The position numbers were made by a program, and so were the translations under genes. From assembly GCA_905221605.1 (NCBI GenBank), contig CAJNDS010002510.1, positions 250,001 through 282,500 on the forward strand: DNA of 32,500 nucleotides. The letters run 5' to 3'. Of the stretch, positions 19,501 to 26,011 are shown in pieces. Numbering within the stretch: the first letter of the stretch is position 1; each line of letters begins with the position of its first letter. The notes under the pieces are model-generated. The model had not been told where the DNA came from. It ran no database searches and saw only the letters and a program-made list of their open reading frames with translations. This DNA comes from Symbiodinium natans (lineage: Eukaryota > Sar > Dinophyceae > Suessiales > Symbiodiniaceae).

Positions 19501-19643
19501 TTGAGGACGCGAAGAGAGAGGGGTTGGTATCCTCAATTCAAAGGTGCGTGCAAGATCCTGTTCTTACAGTATCGGACCTGGAACATGTTTTGCTGCGACT
19601 CCATCTAAGCATCGACGCCAATCGGAGGAAGAAGAAGGGATGA
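16506..19643 (+). CDS. Retroelement ORF C: triple CCCH zinc-finger protein
   Basis: 1,045 residues from the ATG at 16506. The frame is open from 16443, so a fusion with ORF B by -1 slippage is possible. The N-terminus has a duplicated motif VLPGQ.V.GQ. Residues about 165-330 are predicted helical, with regular W and L spacing that could be a capsid-like or adaptor fold, but no family is recognised. Three CCCH fingers lie in tandem: C631-C641-C647-H651, C663-C672-C678-H682 and C689-C698-C704-H708. An RS/PR-rich linker, an acidic patch and a third, weaker MLLE-like segment (about 792-845, with TTGML) follow. The tail is lysine-rich with a likely nuclear-localisation cluster (KKAKKKRK near 891-898). 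Tandem CCCH fingers usually bind single-stranded RNA. No retroviral protease (D-T/S-G), integrase, reverse transcriptase or RNase H motif was found. Confidence 0.8.
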   Translation: MDEVLPGQGVAGQVNVSESAQVLPGQDVTGQETALEGAVQIPGEETDQKEGEGGSNELRGDGTKILDVLPVKKGHQQLLTKGLLNRIYWKVAVGKLPVGQKDCQKGSNKMDRNLVISMSSEGASEQDLNLALVDDADQSMDDGTLVVTAYDPRTLIQSPTTDWVTRRGLTDRAIWPAIATAAQRICVEMVQVDELNAQLETGRLLFQRRDQGHYGDLHHSFHEDPCLPVVGNYPLAVMGALLSPGLEREFRNTEKFGTAMEAIAYDWSRSPGMEVHVELMARVAKLVAPFLTLGGQGLVVNSEFLWQRGRNQMMEFLQAATCADQLEVLWKRMDDDADEEVDPSGMVLEIPEQQDAVFEQGINESPIPIEDAGSETIGDTGSDGKAPEVSPEEETSSGSSRLAGTRMFLWSVYSRVASNWDFSIQDRTTGRIFDSTKGYPGEGPNGGDDLISSKRNLPRISEDYLDGVMSKRMETSSEMNVLDGFVPESEGQLEKVEVENVTASRILMALWKKGYRAGFRRLCRSNVSGLKVGAVNHPIKKVRKIGTRKAFLKMLNICGSSQNGSGAGGKPIMKVIGPRPGFPAVLDASNIDSTLGKKGSSPDHGNVHVVRDCSMDRLEAERLSKRRQGICYWFAKGNNRCKFGENCKFIHSNDDVVLQSYWCKYYVAGRHCYAGEDCKFSHDATGVRCIQFAQSGKCRHGDRCVFEHGDPLDEQRPRSPRTPPRDGPRRSTGTRGGGKEISPERYDEDDEDLMGYDDDTRMIELLMEAISYMSDGKSDLARAEADPVFKLLKFNGDADQMDAEWCSWTTGMLSSLELHEVVKSCEMPLVEVEEWIDDLRIWFQRANLEEESDPKRGKKRSLEGESQKDTPAKKEVLETLETEVTVEEEAKKAKKKRKTAASEDPYTLLVPKPKKMPVNAEKGGSSTKVVVSGEEKASSRARTKTSVSGKTRKKEKSQSPKKEEVAKVKGPEEKDRPSEVDAQSSTTVDAELGQSCQAIEDAKREGLVSSIQRCVQDPVLTVSDLEHVLLRLHLSIDANRRKKKG

Positions 19644-20013
19644 CTGGATGGTGTCAATGATGGAATGGTTTTCTCTTTCCGAAGACAAGTGCGCTGGAAC
19701 AGCCAATGCGCTGAAAGTATGTATGGTGGTTACTATTAAGGGTATGGAAATCCCTGATAGTAGAGAGTTTGTAGCTTTTTGCGTAGCGAAGACCACGGTT
19801 CGTGGTGAAGAAGGCTGAAGAGTCTTCAATGACAAGAGAATCATGGTGGTAAAAAGATTCTCTATGGTAAAAGGTGTTTAGCCAATGTGCTATAAATTCG
19901 TCCTGGATGACGTGAAACCATAACTTGCATTCCAAGCAGCTGGCTGCTGCCTTAATGGCAGTTTTTGGCCAAAAGCCTGCACCTCCAGTTTGTGTCCTAG
20001 GAAATCCTAGGAC
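19644..20013 (+). other. Retroelement 3' non-coding region rich in hairpins
   Basis: About 370 nt between ORF C and the polypurine tract. It contains AGAGAATC (19835-19842) pairing with GATTCTCT (19856-19863), the palindrome TGAAGA-G-TCTTCA just upstream, and the perfect 9-bp hairpin at 19993-20014. These could act in packaging or RNA processing. No function is shown by the sequence alone. Confidence 0.6.
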
Positions 20014-20014
20014 A
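19993..20014 (+). other. Perfect 9-bp hairpin abutting the polypurine tract
   Basis: TGTCCTAGG (19993-20001), an AAAT loop, then CCTAGGACA (20006-20014). It leads straight into the polypurine tract and 3' LTR, so it may be part of plus-strand priming or 3'-end processing. Confidence 0.7.
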
Positions 20015-20021
20015 GGGGAAG
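20014..20021 (+). promoter_or_regulatory. Polypurine tract
   Basis: AGGGGAAG lies directly before the first base of the 3' LTR. This is the position and composition expected of the plus-strand primer of an LTR retrotransposon. Confidence 0.8.
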
Positions 20022-20311
20022 TGCGGAGCTGCAGTTTGTATTGAGGAAAGGAGTTGGTGTTGAAGGAAAAGGGGTCAATGAACCCGATAACCTTTCTGGC
20101 TCAAGGATGGCCAGCCCGTCCAAAGAAAAAAAGTTCGTGTTTGGGAGTGAGGGTTGGGTTAGTGCCCCTCTACCTGTGTAAGGGTGCCCCTTCCTTTGAC
20201 CTGGTGAACTTTAACCCTGTGTGTTTGTCTTTCTGGTTCGTTCTGGGAAATTCATTCAGGCAGCTGTTGAGGGTTGATACCCTGGTTGGTCCCCTTTCGG
20301 TTGCCCCCGTA
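20022..20311 (+). repeat. 3' long terminal repeat
   Basis: 290 bp, identical to the 5' LTR except for one extra A in an A-run. Ends CCGTA, followed by the CCCTA target duplication. Confidence 0.95.
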
Positions 20312-20573
20312 CCCTAAACCCTAAACCCTAAACCCTAAACCCTAAACCCTAAACCCTAAACCCTAAACCCTAAACCCTAAACCCTAAACCCTGCAACCCT
20401 GCAACCCTAAACCCTGCAACCCTAAACCCTAAACCCTAAACCCTAAACCCTAAACCCTAAACCCTAAACCCTAAACCCTAAACCCTAAACCCTAAACCCT
20501 AAGCCCTAAGCCCTAAGCCCTAAACCCTAAACCCTAAACCCTAAACCCTAAACCCTAAACCCTAAACCCTAAA
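20312..20573. repeat. CCCTAAA tract between two insertions
   Basis: A pure array with an island of CCCTGCAA units (about 20390-20420) and three CCCTAAG units (about 20500-20520). It begins with the right target duplication of the retrotransposon (20312-20316) and ends abruptly at the first base of the virus-like sequence. Confidence 0.95.
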
Positions 20574-20612
20574 TCTGCAAACAACCATTTCGCAACTCGC
20601 GACCAGTGCAGA
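20574..20612 (+). other. 5'-terminal hairpin of the virus-like element
   Basis: TCTGCA (20574-20579), the first bases after the telomeric tract, pairs exactly with TGCAGA (20607-20612). A CGC/GCG stem can form inside the loop. A 5'-terminal stem-loop fits an RNA genome end. Confidence 0.5.
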
Positions 20613-20621
20613 TACGGAGCC

Positions 20622-20642
20622 CTTGAGCCAAGATGGAAACGG
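20622..20642 (-). other. Antisense spliced-leader-like sequence over the ORF1 start
   Basis: Read on the minus strand, this 21-nt segment matches the dinoflagellate spliced leader at 18 positions, including the GGCTCAAG end. Read as plus-strand RNA it would be complementary to the leader carried by host mRNAs. It spans the ATG at 20633. Chance cannot be excluded. Confidence 0.4.
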
Positions 20643-21415
20643 TACAGGCTCTTCATCGGATTATGGACATGGCATGCAAGCCGGCGCTGGTGACAGCGCA
20701 CCTACTCAGCATCAAGAACGACCTCAAGGTCCACAGGACAGTGGAGAGGTCGGGGCTGGACGACAAGGAGATCGAGATGACTCTCATCGACATGAACATC
20801 CCCCTGATTTTTGGCGTGAGCCAATGTATAATGGATCAGGACGTGGACTATCTGGAGACCTACGCCGCGAAAGAGGAGTTCAGCGAAACGACCTTGGAGG
20901 CGTACCGGATGGGACAGTTCAAGCAGGGGATACCGGGGAGACATCGAGCTGCGGCCGTTTTGCTATACTCTGGCAATTTTTGGTCGACGCTGTACAGCTC
21001 ACGCGATCGGTCCATGCACCCACAATTGACTTCCACGCAAGGGTGGGAGAAGATTGGCAACCTTCTGGAGGACACCTGGCCGATGGTGCTAGCCCTCATG
21101 AAGACTGTGCCATCTTCGAAGAACCCTATGGGCGGCAGAGTCCTCTTCGGACTGACTGCCAGAGCGTGGGAGGAGCTGAAGGACCTTGGGCGGATGGCCC
21201 AGGTCGGATTCTCGGATTCATCGGAAGAGTCGGGCGAAACACCGTCGTGGCACAGCTTGTACGGGACAGTGTCCACACCGGCGCATCCTTTCTATGGAGC
21301 ACGCTGCGATGCCGAAGTGTTGAAGCAGCTCGAGTTCTGGAAGGACTCTTTCCGAGTGAAGACGACGCCGGAGGTGAGGATGGCAGCGACAGTCGAGTTC
21401 GAGGCAGTGGACTAA
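20633..21415 (+). CDS. ORF1 of the virus-like element, function unknown
   Basis: 260 residues. The ATG is the first one in this frame after an in-frame stop at 20624 and has a favourable AAGATGG context. Most codons end in G or C, which marks this as the coding frame. A competing 340-codon frame (20623-21645) is compositionally odd and was rejected. The protein is mixed helical with scattered aromatics and no recognised domain: no capsid, protease, helicase or methyltransferase signature was seen. Its stop (21413-21415) lies within the open polymerase frame, which is +1 relative to it. ORF1 could therefore be the N-terminal part of a frameshifted polyprotein. Confidence 0.7.
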   Translation: METVQALHRIMDMACKPALVTAHLLSIKNDLKVHRTVERSGLDDKEIEMTLIDMNIPLIFGVSQCIMDQDVDYLETYAAKEEFSETTLEAYRMGQFKQGIPGRHRAAAVLLYSGNFWSTLYSSRDRSMHPQLTSTQGWEKIGNLLEDTWPMVLALMKTVPSSKNPMGGRVLFGLTARAWEELKDLGRMAQVGFSDSSEESGETPSWHSLYGTVSTPAHPFYGARCDAEVLKQLEFWKDSFRVKTTPEVRMAATVEFEAVD

Positions 21416-24374
21416 ACAGAGTCGTGCAACCACGGGCGGAAGAAGTATTGCACTCCTTCTTCACACTGCGTGGTTTGCTGAGGCAAGTTTTGACGTCTCA
21501 CTCTTTTTCCTCGAAATCGCAGCTTTCAAATCCACCGGCTTCATTCATTTCTGTTACATTAGTGCTGCCTTATTATCGATTGGTTCGTATTTCAGCACAG
21601 GCATTCCACAGCCTAGCATGCTTTTCCAAGTCCTCAGACGCCTGATCTGGGATATTGGGTCATTTACATCACATGTGCTCACCCAGTGGGACATTGCATT
21701 TCGCCTGTCGAGACGATCGCAGGTTGGAGAATTGATGGCAGTCCGTGAAGGCGGAATTTGCCATTACTGTCTTCCGACAGGATTTCCAACCGCTCCGTAC
21801 TGTGAGGACGATCGCTATGTACAGGCGCGAGTTTTTGCTCACCGGTGCACTGGATGCACCCTCCGCCATTTTGTCGCGGGAGATAGGCCGATGTACACGG
21901 TTGAGAGGTACCACCACAGACTTCTACATCGCGCACAACACGTGGTGTGTTCTGATCGCGAGAAGTCCAAAGGGATGTTAGCTAACATCAACCTCACACA
22001 CTCAGCCATAGTCGAAGAGCCGTCTCTAGACAAGCAGCACAGCTACCAGACGTACTTGGCACATGCTGTACGGGCGGAGCTTTTGACCCTGGGGGGGGAC
22101 ATTCAGTTCCTCCCCAATCGCCATTTTGGCACCCAGACCGGTGTTCGTGTCACCGGACCGCAAAGTGGGCCCAGTGCTGATGCGTCAGCACCGTCTGCGA
22201 CTGTTCCGACGGCAGACGAACAAAGACCATCTGGGAGCTCCAACCCAGCTGGTGCGTCTAGGTTCATTGAACCAGGGACCCCACTAATCCCTTACACGAC
22301 TGCTGATGCTGGAAAGCCCATGGAGGGAGTCCAGATCATCACAGATTGGGAAAAGGTAGACCTACGCAAAGACATGGGTCGTAAGATGGAGGCACTCGCT
22401 GTCCTCGAGCATGAGGCAAAATCCTGCATCGTTGACGACGACGTTTTGGAACAGCTGCAAGTGACAGCCAAAGCGAGGATCGCCATGCCAGGTGTCACAG
22501 ACAAAGACATCACGGCAATTCATGTCGCATGCAACTCCCACTCGAATGCTATCGCCGGAATAGGGAACCGGCATTATGCAGAGAAATTTGCCGAGGTAGA
22601 ATATGACGGTATTGCGTTCAAGAACCAAATAGGCAATCCATGGGAGTTAATCCGCAGAGCTGTCCATGCGGTAGTCGACAAAGTTCTCCCTGCCATCCTC
22701 GAGATTGATGAAGAGACCATTCGGAGGCAGGACACAGAACTAATGGAGATACCGCAAAGCGAGATCGTCTCGGAGTTGCATGGGAAATCCCTATTCCCCA
22801 TGCACAAGTCCATTGACGAAATCGCCCCAAGCAGCTTCACGGAGCAAATGAAGAAAGACAATTTCGAGGCAGCCTCTGGCACCGAATTGACGAAGCTTCC
22901 GCCTACCAAGGCGTTTGTGAAGCCTAATGAAGCTTTAGGGAAGATCAAGCCTAGACTGATCCAACACACAGGCCCACAAGGCACTGCTGCCGCGGCCTTG
23001 ATGAATAAGACAGTCGAGCAGATGATCTTCCGGTTACCTTACTTTGTCCAGCGCAGCATCAAGGGCACCGACAACACTGGTGTCTGCGAGCGTGTCCGAC
23101 TCTTTTACAACGAGTATAAATCGGGCGGCTTTGCATCGACGGATTTCGGGAGTTTCGACTCTTCGATCACTGACAAGTGCACCGTCGACAGAAGCAAGCC
23201 AGGACTTAGAAGGATAATCGAGGAAGCTATCATGAAGGCTATTACAAACAAATTTCCAGAGGCTTTCGACTTCAAGAATGTTTCGAAAACAAGGTGGAAA
23301 AAGAAGGACAAGATTTTGTTCGACACCTTAACACTGTTCACAGAGGTCCTCATTAGGTACTCTGGAGACGGGTTGACATCTGTTGGCAATTACGCCATCA
23401 ACTGGTTCGTCGACCGTTCCATTGACTTTGTGCTTGAGAGGATTTTCACTATGTGGGATATGCGTGTCTACACCTTGAAAGAGATCATTCAATTCCTGAC
23501 AAACATGATAGATGACCCTGAGTTCATCAACCAAGTCCTTGAAGGAGTCAAAAAGAAAGCGACACGCCTCGCGGAGACCATCATACGCGTTTCGAAAGGT
23601 CTTCATGTCACGAAGGAAGATTCAGAGTTCCTGAACGGGGAGGGGGACGACAGACTCAAAGGATTTCGTTGGGCCTTCATCCAGAAATTTGAGACGAAGG
23701 ACAAGAAAGGAAAAGACGCCCGACAGGTCCTTGGAGTGATGACGGCAGTTATGTACACTGCCGCTGGCATGAGTTTGGAACCCCAGGACCGCACAGGCCG
23801 GGTTAGTGCTGAGAAACTTATTGACAAGTCACAGCGCATCGAATTCATCAGCCGGATATTCGTCCCACTCAATGACGGAAAAGCGATGAGGAGTTTTCCA
23901 AAGCTCCGAAAAACATTCGCGGCCGCCACCATCACCTTCAACGTAAACGACCCATTCTTAACCGCAGCAGCGACGAAAATGCTCTCCATCATGATGATGT
24001 GTGAGCAATGCCCGTTGCAGTTCCCATTCTACTCGCTGATTTACCGGTACTACAGATGCAGAATCACCGACGAGACGGTTATAACCGGTAAACGCAAGTA
24101 TGAGTGGTGGGAGCTCAAGCTGATGCACCTCATCACCGACAATGGGTTGCAGAACAGCATGTCAGCAATCTACGCCCACCTCATGAACCGGGCTTACGGG
24201 TATGTATCCCCGGAAATTGCTGATGGAATGCTTGATGCAGTCGCAGCTGAGACGCGATTGGCCAAGAGTGACTTGGTCTGCCTGATAGACGCTCTAAATG
24301 GAGCAAAAGGGGACGATCTAGGATCCGTCCAAGACCTGGTGCAGAGGTACGTGGCAATTTTGCCACCGGTCTGA
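21378..24374 (+). CDS. RNA-dependent RNA polymerase of a positive-strand RNA-virus-like element
   Basis: The frame is open from 21378. The first ATG is at 21618 and gives 918 residues. Numbered from that ATG, the polymerase motifs are: motif F KPRLIQ (444-449); motif A with D509 and D514 in TDFGSFD; motif B SGDGLTSVGN (582-591) preceded by R580; and motif C GEGDD (674-678). The order and the S-G-D-x-x-T-S-x-x-N pattern fit the tombus-like/kitrinoviral polymerases. The family is not resolved. The B-to-C gap of over 80 residues is long. The N-terminus has CX2C-X25-CX2C (C48, C51, C77, C80), perhaps a zinc ribbon. The 80 codons upstream of the ATG encode a hydrophobic, membrane-type segment at about 21537-21593, so the real product may start upstream through a +1 shift from ORF1. 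No stop interrupts the domain. Confidence 0.88.
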   Translation, partial: GWQRQSSSRQWTKQSRATTGGRSIALLLHTAWFAEASFDVSLFFLEIAAFKSTGFIHFCYISAALLSIGSYFSTGIPQPSMLFQVLRRLIWDIGSFTSHVLTQWDIAFRLSRRSQVGELMAVREGGICHYCLPTGFPTAPYCEDDRYVQARVFAHRCTGCTLRHFVAGDRPMYTVERYHHRLLHRAQHVVCSDREKSKGMLANINLTHSAIVEEPSLDKQHSYQTYLAHAVRAELLTLGGDIQFLPNRHFGTQTGVRVTGPQSGPSADASAPSATVPTADEQRPSGSSNPAGASRFIEPGTPLIPYTTADAGKPMEGVQIITDWEKVDLRKDMGRKMEALAVLEHEAKSCIVDDDVLEQLQVTAKARIAMPGVTDKDITAIHVACNSHSNAIAGIGNRHYAEKFAEVEYDGIAFKNQIGNPWELIRRAVHAVVDKVLPAILEIDEETIRRQDTELMEIPQSEIVSELHGKSLFPMHKSIDEIAPSSFTEQMKKDNFEAASGTELTKLPPTKAFVKPNEALGKIKPRLIQHTGPQGTAAAALMNKTVEQMIFRLPYFVQRSIKGTDNTGVCERVRLFYNEYKSGGFASTDFGSFDSSITDKCTVDRSKPGLRRIIEEAIMKAITNKFPEAFDFKNVSKTRWKKKDKILFDTLTLFTEVLIRYSGDGLTSVGNYAINWFVDRSIDFVLERIFTMWDMRVYTLKEIIQFLTNMIDDPEFINQVLEGVKKKATRLAETIIRVSKGLHVTKEDSEFLNGEGDDRLKGFRWAFIQKFETKDKKGKDARQVLGVMTAVMYTAAGMSLEPQDRTGRVSAEKLIDKSQRIEFISRIFVPLNDGKAMRSFPKLRKTFAAATITFNVNDPFLTAAATKMLSIMMMCEQCPLQFPFYSLIYRYYRCRITDETVITGKRKYEWWELKLMHLITDNGLQNSMSAIYAHLMNRAYGYVSPEIADGMLDAVAAETRLAKSDLVCLIDALNGAKGDDLGSVQDLVQRYVAILPPV

Positions 24375-24830
24375 TTTCAGACCCTGCACACATGAGGCAA
24401 AGGACGGGGAGATTGTAGTCAAGGTGATGCCAACACCTTGACGGAGGGTCCAGAGCATGGTACCGAGCCCCATGCTTTCCGCCTGTGACCAACTAACAGT
24501 GTAGTACCGCAACCTGCGTGCGGGAATTCCAGAACCGCGCTATACTGGAACTGGGCTGACCTTCTGATGAGCGACGGCCCCGGTTTGCCACCAGATAGCG
24601 CGCGAAAGCCCACCTGTCCGAAGGGAACGGTTGCGTGTCACGTGGACAGCCATCGGACCTGACACTGGCAACCCAAGGGGGCCTGCCATCTGATGGGAAG
24701 CTCTGACTACTTCTGTCGAGAGTCTCAACGCCAGCAGTCTCACGCATATCATTACGGATGCTTAAATTCAATAAGGAATAGACGGTGAGTTTTAATACCA
24801 TCCCAACCATGAACTAGTGCCCCCCCCCCC
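24375..24830 (+). other. Structured 3' untranslated region of the virus-like element
   Basis: Several perfect stems follow one another: 9 bp (24418-24426 with 24434-24442, loop ATGCCAA), 7 bp AGCATGG/CCATGCT (24454-24460 with 24470-24476), 5 bp CCGCA/TGCGG (24507-24511 with 24519-24523), 6 bp TTCCAG/CTGGAA (24527-24532 with 24545-24550), and an enclosing TGGGCT/AGCCCA pair (24552-24557 with 24607-24612). Such density is typical of replication or translation signals at the 3' ends of plus-strand RNA viruses. Open frames on the minus strand here are shadows. A C-rich run ends the segment. Confidence 0.6.
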
Positions 24831-24876
24831 TCCCCGGGTGCGGAAGAAAAGCTTTGGAGCTTTGAAGGAATGAGTC

Positions 24877-25050
24877 ATGTATTTCGCCCCATATATCCAG
24901 GATGTTGTTCAACACCCACCCAGAATTCTTCGACTCACTATTTCACTCTCCAGCGGTGAAATGCACATCATTGGTATCTATGTTCCACAATGTGGAACAA
25001 ATGAGGCTTCGAATCTCAAAAGTAACCGTTCTGCGAGAATCTACAATCCA
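24877..25050 (+). pseudogene. Possible LINE endonuclease-domain fragment
   Basis: The frame from 24877 contains RILRLTISL...MHIIGIYVPQCG, which resembles the strand carrying the (V/I)YxPx.G motif of apurinic-type endonuclease domains of non-LTR retrotransposons. Only this piece is visible. The frame runs out in telomeric repeat at about 25090, and no reverse transcriptase follows. A chance resemblance is possible. Confidence 0.35.
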
Positions 25051-25087
25051 GTCTCGATGCAATACCCCAACCTGGGCCCTGCCCAGA

Positions 25088-25401
25088 TTAGGGTTTAGGG
25101 TTTTAGGGTTTAGATGTCAGACTTCAGAGACGGCATCGTCACGCGTACTCCTCTCTAGGCCCCCCACATCTATGGTCGGGGCCAGCGCTTGAGAAAAATC
25201 CTGCCCAGAACACAATCGCACACTTTACATCAATCTCCTACAGTCCGCGGAATCAGGCGATGTTATGATTTTGAACGAGTGATTAGTTTAGGGTTTAGGG
25301 TTTAGGGTTTAGGGTTTAGGGTTTAGGGTTTAGGGTTTAGGGATAAACACCCACCACCAAGAGCCCGGGGATTTAGGGTTTAGGGTTTAGGATTTAGGGT
25401 T
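25088..25401. repeat. TTTAGGG blocks with unique spacers
   Basis: Blocks at 25088-25114, 25286-25342 and 25373-25401 separated by unique DNA. The last block runs into a short GGGTTTAAAAACCC palindrome. Confidence 0.85.
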
Positions 25402-25963
25402 TAAAAACCCTGAACTTCACGGACCAAAGCCCCAAACACAAAACCCTTAGCCTCACAGAATCATATGATCTGAACCCTGAACCCAATTCCTGCCACCCTT
25501 AGCCCTAAGCCCTGAACCCAATGAATTTTGGCTCCGAATTGAGCTCTGATGTTGGAGACTAGGAGATAGTGGTCACCAGGCAAACCTGTGTTGTGCTTGG
25601 CGACACAGCTACCAAATCCACAGTTGGCTTAAGAGGAGAACCAGGTCGGAGGTCAGAAGCTGTCTAATGAAACGAGCAGTTTGTGCACCCGTGGAGTCCT
25701 ATCCAAACTTACTACTAAGATGATCCCAGAACTGAAGATATCGGATCGAATCGAGCGCAAACTGTGACCAAGGGGAGATACCCCTGTCTTTACGGGCATC
25801 GTCCACCTGAACGCCAATTCGGACCATCGGCGTCAGGGTGAACACCCCCAAGCCCTCCATCCTAGATCCTAAACCCTCAAGCCTAAGCCCCAAGCCCTCA
25901 AGCCTAAGCCCTAAACCCTAAGCCGTAAACCCTCAACCCTAAGCCCTAAGCCCTAAGCCCTCC
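25402..25963. other. Non-genic island with degenerate telomeric copies
   Basis: About 350 bp of unique sequence (about 25520-25860) flanked by degenerate CCCTAAG/CCCTGAA words. A 64-codon minus-strand frame (25699-25893) shows no domain and is not called. Confidence 0.5.
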
Positions 25964-26011
25964 GAGAGAGAGAGAGAGAGAGAGAGTGACCGAGAGAGAG
26001 AGAGAGAGAGA
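25964..26011. repeat. (GA)n microsatellite
   Basis: Two GA-dinucleotide runs separated by TGACC. Confidence 0.95.

Larger units (their letters stand above)
11426..20311 (+). mobile_element. Non-autonomous copia-like LTR retrotransposon
   Basis: An 8,886-bp element with near-identical LTRs, a 5-bp target duplication, a primer-binding site next to the 5' LTR and a polypurine tract next to the 3' LTR. About 7.9 kb of the interior is covered by three long open frames (11783-13540, 13519-16482, 16506-19643), each shifted -1 from the one before. They carry WW, S1-like, MLLE-like, CCCH and SAM-like domains but no visible protease, integrase, reverse transcriptase or RNase H. The primer site type is that of copia and Ty5, so enzymes of a Copia-group relative probably mobilise it. 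That last step is inference. LTR identity implies a recent insertion. Confidence 0.88.
20574..24830 (+). mobile_element. Endogenous positive-strand RNA-virus-like element
   Basis: A compact layout of leader, ORF1, overlapping polymerase frame and structured 3' untranslated region, without introns and apparently without disabling stops. It begins at a sharp junction with telomeric repeat. The right end is uncertain; the C-run at about 24819-24830 is a plausible limit. Both frames are intact, so the copy is recent or maintained, or the sequence is a transcribed active element. Algal RNA-virus copies in dinoflagellate genomes (relatives of Heterocapsa circularisquama RNA virus) are known, but no capsid gene is present here and kinship with that group was not tested. 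Confidence 0.75.

Noticed and set aside
20623-21645. 340-codon frame overlapping ORF1 of the virus-like element
   Set aside because: It overlaps the 260-residue ORF1, which has strong G/C preference at third codon positions and a good start context. The longer frame is rich in G, R, P, H and D as expected of a shadow of such codons. Overprinting remains possible but is not supported here.
24552-24612. Hammerhead ribozyme: CTGATGAG followed by CGAAA with a 6-bp stem III (TGGGCT/AGCCCA)
   Set aside because: The base before stem I would be G, which is not a cleavable residue. Only five bases are available for stem I, and stem II pairs for only three base pairs. The conserved words alone are not enough.
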